Below, piece by piece: positions 57,301-64,000 of a stretch of 64,000 nt of DNA. Location of the stretch: the NCBI RefSeq assembly GCF_902167145.1, contig NC_050098.1:128910207-128974206 (forward strand), in the 5' to 3' direction. Both the position numbers and the translations under genes were made by a program. Each line of letters starts with the position of its first letter. The stretch's first letter is position 1. The notes beneath the pieces were generated by a model that saw nothing but the letters and a program-made list of their open reading frames with translations, was not told the origin of the DNA and ran no database searches. This DNA is from Zea mays. Taxonomy: Eukaryota > Streptophyta > Magnoliopsida > Poales > Poaceae.

Positions 57301-57882
57301 ACGTCTCCTATGTGGTACGTCTCGAGTAGTAGTTTTATCTTTTTCTTTTATGTTTCTTATTTTCCCATTTCAGTTTTAAATCCCAACTTTAATTTTTATT
57401 CTAGGTTTTAGACTTTGATAGAATTCACAACAAACAGATAAAATATCCAGTATGATATGCAAGTATTTTTTTACTAATTATCTTACCTCGTTATTTGAAA
57501 AATTATTTCAAATATGCAATGCACACATGAAATGTTTATTTTTAAGAAAATATGGTTTAAGTATTTTAGTTAAAATTTCATTTAAAAGTGAATACTCATT
57601 ACTTGATTATTTTAGGGGGAAGTAATGTATATTTTTTTCTATCATGAGTTACTTTAACACGTAAAAAAATATCTTATATACAGTCCTAGAAGGGGATAAT
57701 CCATTCATTATTTCTTGAAATTTACAAACTGAATTTCTATTTCTATTTTACCTTAACTAATATTGTTTTAATGTTTCTATTTATTTTTAGAAGATGGTGG
57801 GTTCCAAAGTATAATTATTCAGTAGGGACACTTTACTTTGATTTCTATTACTATTCCCCAAAATCAGATTTCGGGCGTTACA
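54323..57882 (-). repeat. LTR 1 of element F array
   Basis: 3,560 bp. On the minus strand it starts TGTAACGCCCGAAATC and ends GGGTGTGACA. The GC-rich part (about 56140-57000) has overlapping open frames on both strands (up to 175 codons) that I treat as chance. The R/U5-side part (54600-55300) is clearly related to T and E in the opposite orientation. A C-run sits at about 56515-56528. TGTAG (54318-54322) may be the target duplicate. Confidence 0.88.
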
Positions 57883-59050
57883 AATCCTACCCCCTTAAAA
57901 ATAATCTCGTCCTCGAGATTTGTAAGAAAAGGAATATAGAAAGCCAAATATTTGGTTGCAGTTTAGCTTCGAGTTTTTTTTAAATGGTTTTAAGCACAAA
58001 TGTTTTCTATATACTTTTTTTTGTCATTTAAATAAGGAAATGATTAGGAACACATGGGTATACTATGTTTAGCTATTAGGCAGAAGTAGAGAAGGTTGCG
58101 GTAACAAGGATTAGGGCAAAGAAAGATTCCATTACGGATGGTGGATCTTGACTCATCTGATGATTCCGTTTTGCCCTTTGAAGACTGTAGTTGGTGCTTA
58201 TCCTCCCTTGACGTGGTTGGTCTTCTGTGGCCCTCAGTCCTGGAGTTGCCATCCGAGTTGAGGACATATGGCTATAGCTAGGATAGCTAGGGTACATGAG
58301 GTGGTTAGATTTAAACAGAGTTTTACTTTGTTTTTAGGATATCTAGATTAGGCAACCTATGATGTAGGTTAGGTGGTTGTTTACGGACGAGTTAGTCCAA
58401 GGTATTAATTTAGGGTAAGATATGTTTTATAGATTCATGGCCTAACTTTTTTTTTGTTGCCAACATTATCTAACTTATTTAAGTAACTCAATTTGGATTA
58501 GATCATGTTAGATTAGGTAGGATCTAGATTAAATTTGAATAAGATAAAATCTTTTCAAGATAAGATGAATCTATTAAGATAAGAGAGAATCTTTTAAGAT
58601 GAGATGGATCTATTAGACTTGATATATTTTTGTGGGGGATATTCTAAGTTGGCTAGTTATTTTATCAACATTTTTTTTGCTATATGCATATACAGATGTA
58701 ATTGTGGACATTACTCCACAACTCATTACACTCAATCAAAGATCCAAATCAGACAAGTGTCATAAGAACAATCATTCAAGTTCAGAGATATCAAAAAAAA
58801 TAGTTTTGTTTTTGTTCCTAAAATTAGGTCTCCTATTCCTAAAAGTCACTTTAGGCACAGGATTTCAAAGTGTGAAATCCACATTTGTCTTTAGAAGGAA
58901 AGATAAGAATAATCAGAGTAAAGCGGAAATAGATGAGAGAAGATTAAGAAAAGTTTAGGAAAGAATCAGAGTAGCAAAGGTAAGTAAGTATTGGTTGTCC
59001 AGTTCTATCTAGGTTTCGTCCTACAGTCAACATTCCTCTGATACCACTTC
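57883..59050 (-). mobile_element. Element F internal region 1 (LARD-like, no pol)
   Basis: Only 1,168 bp between two 3.56-kb LTRs. Polypurine tract at the left edge (AAGGGGGTAGGATT on the minus strand); primer site TGGTATCAGAG at 59036-59046. The leader is close to that of T. No gag-pol domain. This is the layout of a large retrotransposon derivative (LARD) that depends on a Tekay-like partner. Confidence 0.82.
58076..58267 (-). CDS. Small ORF in F internal region, possible gag remnant
   Basis: 63 codons from the ATG at 58267 (MSSTRMATPGLRATEDQPRQ) to a stop at 58076. The start loosely resembles MVNTRSGP, the gag start of B and T, and sits at the matching place after the leader. The rest has no recognisable domain. 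The identical frame is present in the second unit (62809-63000). Translation is not supported by anything else. Confidence 0.25.
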   Translation of the reverse strand: MSSTRMATPGLRATEDQPRQGRISTNYSLQRAKRNHQMSQDPPSVMESFFALILVTATFSTSA

Positions 59051-62000
59051 TGTCACACCCGGATTTTAGGGGTCCAAAACCCGGGCGCGAACATAATCAC
59101 CAGGTGTGCTGGGACCAAGTCTCACACATATGATGAATCATGGCACAGGATCGAATGTCACATCTTTACTATATAATAAGAGTTCTGTACAAAATAAATA
59201 ATTACATTATAAGGAGACAACGGTCCAGCAACCCAAAGTTGAATGGGAGACGACGACCTAGATCTCTCACGAACACGTCGCAGCATCCTCCATGCGCCTC
59301 ATCCTGTGGTATCTGTTCTTGACCTGTGGGGGGGGGTGTGAGACAGCAAGAGTGAGCTCACATACGTTCATCGCTCAACAAGTTGTGGGGAATAATGTGC
59401 ATGAACTCGCCAAAGGTGGGAGCTCACGTGAAGTGTAAGGCTTACCAAAGAGGATGGTTAGAGCTGAGCATTGCTTTTAAAGTTGGTCAAAATTTTATTA
59501 GCAATTACTAAGTATAAGTAAATACCAACCCAATTAAGTAGTAGATCAAAAGTAACAACATCACCTGTGATGCAATGCATATGACAAATTGAATTTAGTT
59601 CCATAAATTAATCATCAGAGAGTCCTGAGCTGCTCATGACCGCGAGCTCGGCTAGTATACCAGTTTTACACTCTGCAGAGGTGGTACCCTTTACCCACAA
59701 GTCATGTTACCCATCTGCCAAGGGATCGCGACTTCCCATACACCAATACCGAGGAGGCGAGGCAGGGTAACACTACGAGGCCTTTACAAAGTTCCACTAG
59801 CTTCAGAAAACCCGCTACAGTTTATGGGAAGCTCCAATGCAGGAATCCCTTACAGGACCGCCATTGCAGCAAAATCCTCCCGAGGGCCTCCCTACACTGA
59901 CCACTCCCCTACTGCCCTTGCCCCTTTCGGGTAAGGTAGTCCTCCACTAGCTTTCCTAATTAATCAGCCAAGGGCGTCCATAAACCCTTGTGGTGGCACG
60001 TGTTTCTCAAGTTAAGCTCTATGTTCCAATTAACATTAATGATCTTGACATGAACAGTAAATAACAACGGATAGCAAAAGTATAATCATGAATAATGTGT
60101 ATCTCAATGCCCAAAACCACATATAGCACTAGCAAGTACTACCCAAATGATTCAGGGGTAAACAAGGTAATGAGATAAACAATCTAGGGTAACCTATTAG
60201 GTCCCATCAAAATTAACCTATGCAGATCATTATGATTAATTAGAACATGAGTGGGTAAAAGAAGTGATCAAGGGCACAACTTGCCTGGGACTTGAGATTC
60301 CAGGTATCAGGATGATCTTCAGGTGACACGTGTCCTCACTGCTAAACGTAGCAATACAGACAAACATGGTATATACAAAATTAACATCACATCAAACATA
60401 AGAATAAACTACGTAATAATAATCTACGCGTTGCTACGAGATCGTAGGAACAAGAATCACTAAATTCGGAGCTACGGTTATTAAGTTATGAATTTCCTAA
60501 GGTTTTATGTATTTGATACGGGATTAATTAAGAGATAAATTTTAATACCATTTTCATGTCAAAACAGAGACACTAAGTGGTAGAGAATAAAATTATAAAA
60601 TTTTAGAAAGTGGAATGGATTAATTTGGAGTAAAAATGGAATTTCTATGAGTTTTACAAGTTCTAGGATTTATTTATCTATTAATAATCCATTTATAGAT
60701 TATTTTCTCTGGTTTTATAATGTTCTGGACTGGGCCTCGATTTCCAGAAAGGTCAGGGGCTGCGCGAATAAAATCCTAGACTCAGTGAACAGTGTATGTG
60801 GACGGCGGGTTTATTGCCTACTTCACCAGGGGCCTCTTAAGGAAATGTGCCAGGGCCGAAGGGGTATCATCTAATCTGAACCGTTCGATTGGGTGTGGAC
60901 GCGCGAGATTAGATCTAGCCTTTCCCGAACCGGTACGCGACTGCGGCCGTTGGATCCCAAATCAACGCACCCGATATAAAACACCAAGGTCTAATCCTAT
61001 CCGTGCAATCCCCGATCGACGGTCACAACTCCATGTGGCGAAGGGGTACACACAGTTTTAATCACACCCGTTGATCACTGATCTTACGGTGCCCAACTCC
61101 CTTCCCCGCCGTGACACCAGACACCACGGTGTCCGCGGTGGCGCCCTGAACCGCGGCGGCGGCATCACCGGCGTTCTCTCAACCCCACAAAGGCAGCCGG
61201 ACGCGGCAGGCCCCTGCCCGTACCGGCACCGCCCACCGGAATTCTTCCCCCCCCCCCCCCCGCGCCCAATCGCCCAAATACTGCTTCGACGAAAGCTACG
61301 CAAAGCATTAATGACGGCAAACTTGGCTCTAGCATCTTACCAGCGATGATGTCGCAGAGAAACCGGCTACGGAGCGAGCAGGCGCTACGGCGGGGCGACG
61401 CTTCTTGGTCTGCCAGCGGGGCCACAACACGCGGCAATGGCACCCGTGGCCAGGCTCCCAATCGCACGGCGCGACACACACAACGAACGGCGAAGCGGGT
61501 ATGCGTACAGCGGCACCAAATCCGATCCCAGGGATCACCCGCCACTACGCGCCGGTCAAGGATAGCAGCAGCGACCGACGGCGACATCTAAGCCTAGCAG
61601 CGGCGGAATCTCTCTCGAGTCCACCCATGGTGCGGTCAGTACACAGGAGGGCTTGGCTGGTCGAGACGACACCCAAGGAAAGGCCGATAGATATATATCC
61701 ACCAGGAGACGATGCGGTTGATTGGAGTACGGGGTTCATGGCGGGATTCACGGCTAGAAATCGCAACAACATCAACCTCGGCTGGTCGTATAAATACACC
61801 GAAGATGCCGAGTCCCGGCCAATGCGGATGTTAGTTGGGTGGTTACAACTGCTCGGGTTGAGCTTCTGTTGGTGTCCGTTTCGCAGCACGAGATGAACGA
61901 CGACCTGGGCAACAGCCAACAGGACCCCCATGCGCGCTCGCCTACGTGCTGGCCTGAATTTGCATGATGACATCACTTCTTGCATCAGCATGACGTAAGC

Positions 62001-62615
62001 TCCGTCTAGGTGAATAAAGAAAGTGGAAATTCAACGTCTCCTATGTGGTACGTCTCGAGTAGTAGTTTTATCTTTTTCTTTTATGTTTCTTATTTTCCCA
62101 TTTCAGTTTTAAATCCCAACTTTAATTTTTATTCTAGGTTTTAGACTTTGATAGAATTCACAACAAACAGATAAAATATCCAGTATGATATGCAAGTATT
62201 TTTTTACTAATTATCTTACCTCGTTATTTGAAAAATTATTTCAAATATGCAATGCACACATGAAATGTTTATTTTTAAGAAAATATGGTTTAAGTATTTT
62301 AGTTAAAATTTCATTTAAAAGTGAATACTCATTACTTGATTATTTTAGGGGGAAGTAATGTATATTTTTTTCTATCATGAGTTACTTTAACACGTAAAAA
62401 AATATCTTATATACAGTCCTAGAAGGGGATAATCCATTCATTATTTCTTGAAATTTACAAACTGAATTTCTATTTCTATTTTACCTTAACTAATATTGTT
62501 TTAATGTTTCTATTTATTTTTAGAAGATGGTGGGTTCCAAAGTATAATTATTCAGTAGGGACACTTTACTTTGATTTCTATTACTATTCCCCAAAATCAG
62601 ATTTCGGGCGTTACA
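59051..62615 (-). repeat. LTR 2 of element F array (shared by both units)
   Basis: 3,565 bp, differing from LTR 1 at about nine single bases and in the lengths of a G-run and a C-run by my reading. Confidence 0.88.
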
Positions 62616-63783
62616 AATCCTACCCCCTTAAAAATAATCTCGTCCTCGAGATTTGTAAGAAAAGGAATATAGAAAGCCAAATATTTGGTTGCAGTTTAGC
62701 TTCGAGTTTTTTTTAAATGGTTTTAAGCACAAATGTTTTCTATATACTTTTTTTTGTCATTTAAATAAGGAAATGATTAGGAACACATGGGTATACTATG
62801 TTTAGCTATTAGGCAGAAGTAGAGAAGGTTGCGGTAACAAGGATTAGGGCAAAGAAAGATTCCATTACGGATGGTGGATCTTGACTCATCTGATGATTCC
62901 GTTTTGCCCTTTGAAGACTGTAGTTGGTGCTTATCCTCCCTTGACGTGGTTGGTCTTCTGTGGCCCTCAGTCCTGGAGTTGCCATCCGAGTTGAGGACAT
63001 ATGGCTATAGCTAGGATAGCTAGGGTACATGAGGTGGTTAGATTTAAACAGAGTTTTACTTTGTTTTTAGGATATCTAGATTAGGCAACCTATGATGTAG
63101 GTTAGGTGGTTGTTTACGGACGAGTTAGTCCAAGGTATTAATTTAGGGTAAGATATGTTTTATAGATTCATGGCCTAACTTTTTTTTTGTTGCCAACATT
63201 ATCTAACTTATTTAAGTAACTCAATTTGGATTAGATCATGTTAGATTAGGTAGGATCTAGATTAAATTTGAATAAGATAAAATCTTTTCAAGATAAGATG
63301 AATCTATTAAGATAAGAGAGAATCTTTTAAGATGAGATGGATCTATTAGACTTGATATATTTTTGTGGGGGATATTCTAAGTTGGCTAGTTATTTTATCA
63401 ACATTTTTTTTGCTATATGCATATACAGATGTAATTGTGGACATTACTCCACAACTCATTACACTCAATCAAAGATCCAAATCAGACAAGTGTCATAAGA
63501 ACAATCATTCAAGTTCAGAGATATCAAAAAAAATAGTTTTGTTTTTGTTCCTAAAATTAGGTCTCCTATTCCTAAAAGTCACTTTAGGCACAGGATTTCA
63601 AAGTGTGAAATCCACATTTGTCTTTAGAAGGAAAGATAAGAATAATCAGAGTAAAGCGGAAATAGATGAGAGAAGATTAAGAAAAGTTTAGGAAAGAATC
63701 AGAGTAGCAAAGGTAAGTAAGTATTGGTTGTCCAGTTCTATCTAGGTTTCGTCCTACAGTCAACATTCCTCTGATACCACTTC
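62616..63783 (-). mobile_element. Element F internal region 2
   Basis: 1,168 bp, same length as region 1 and with no difference that I noticed. Includes the same small ORF and primer site (63769-63779). Confidence 0.85.
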
Positions 63784-64000
63784 TGTCACACCCGGATTTT
63801 AGGGGTCCAAAACCCGGGCGCGAACATAATCACCAGGTGTGCTGGGACCAAGTCTCACACATATGATGAATCATGGCACAGGATCGAATGTCACATCTTT
63901 ACTATATAATAAGAGTTCTGTACAAAATAAATAATTACATTATAAGGAGACAACGGTCCAGCAACCCAAAGTTGAATGGGAGACGACGACCTAGATCTCT
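63784..64000 (-). repeat. LTR 3 of element F array, cut by window end
   Basis: First 217 bases (plus-strand order) of a third LTR. It shares the GTTGAATGGG variant with LTR 2, not the GTTGACTGGG of LTR 1. Confidence 0.85.

Overview
The window looks like intergenic DNA from a large grass genome. The best fit is maize or a close relative (Zea or another panicoid). It is almost entirely LTR retrotransposons nested in one another, with long GC-rich LTRs, a Sirevirus-type solo LTR and repeat families I recognise from maize intergenic DNA. I found no host single-copy gene, rRNA, tRNA or CRISPR array. The species call is recognition from memory, not a database result.

Layout, left half. 1-3799: decayed copia (Sirevirus-type) gag/pol, plus strand, cut off at both ends. 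3800-7156 and 14664 to about 14800: decayed Tekay-like gypsy element (B), minus strand, with a solo Sirevirus LTR (4051-5231) in its reverse transcriptase. 7157-14663: complete non-autonomous gypsy element D2, minus strand, target duplication CTTAT, inserted in B's leader. 14859-18134: truncated non-autonomous element (C2), minus strand, with one 2.3 kb LTR. 18135-18398 and 22706-23236: remnant of another LTR (O), split by a 4.3 kb Mutator-like element (18399-22696) that carries two broken genes, one plant-mobile-domain (PMD) and one GRF zinc-finger.

Right half. 23237-53007: remains of a Grande/Tat-like gypsy element (G), plus strand. It is split by D1 (24185-31585, target duplication CCTCG) and by a Tekay-like element T (31800-52138, target duplication TGTTC/TGTAC). 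T's 3' LTR holds a related LTR, E (39844-42940), which holds a third D-family copy, D3 (42941-49889, 3' LTR cut by a deletion). 53008-54322: 1.3 kb of unassigned AT-rich DNA. 54323-64000: head-to-tail LTR-internal-LTR-internal-LTR array of a pol-less element with 3.56 kb LTRs (F), running off the window.

The most interesting system is the D family. All three copies have the same plan: sense gag, no pol, a tandem-repeat block, and a large antisense gene with its own TATA box. That gene encodes a PF04195-like (putative gypsy-type transposon) N-terminal region and a coiled coil, and has two short GT-AG introns. In D1 it is open from start to stop (about 1,019 aa after splicing), although gag in the same copy is broken. 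Second is the Mutator-like element with convergent PMD and GRF genes and duplicated terminal repeats, one pair forming a near-perfect hairpin. Almost every other reading frame here is decayed, with many stops of the kind expected from deamination of methylated cytosine.
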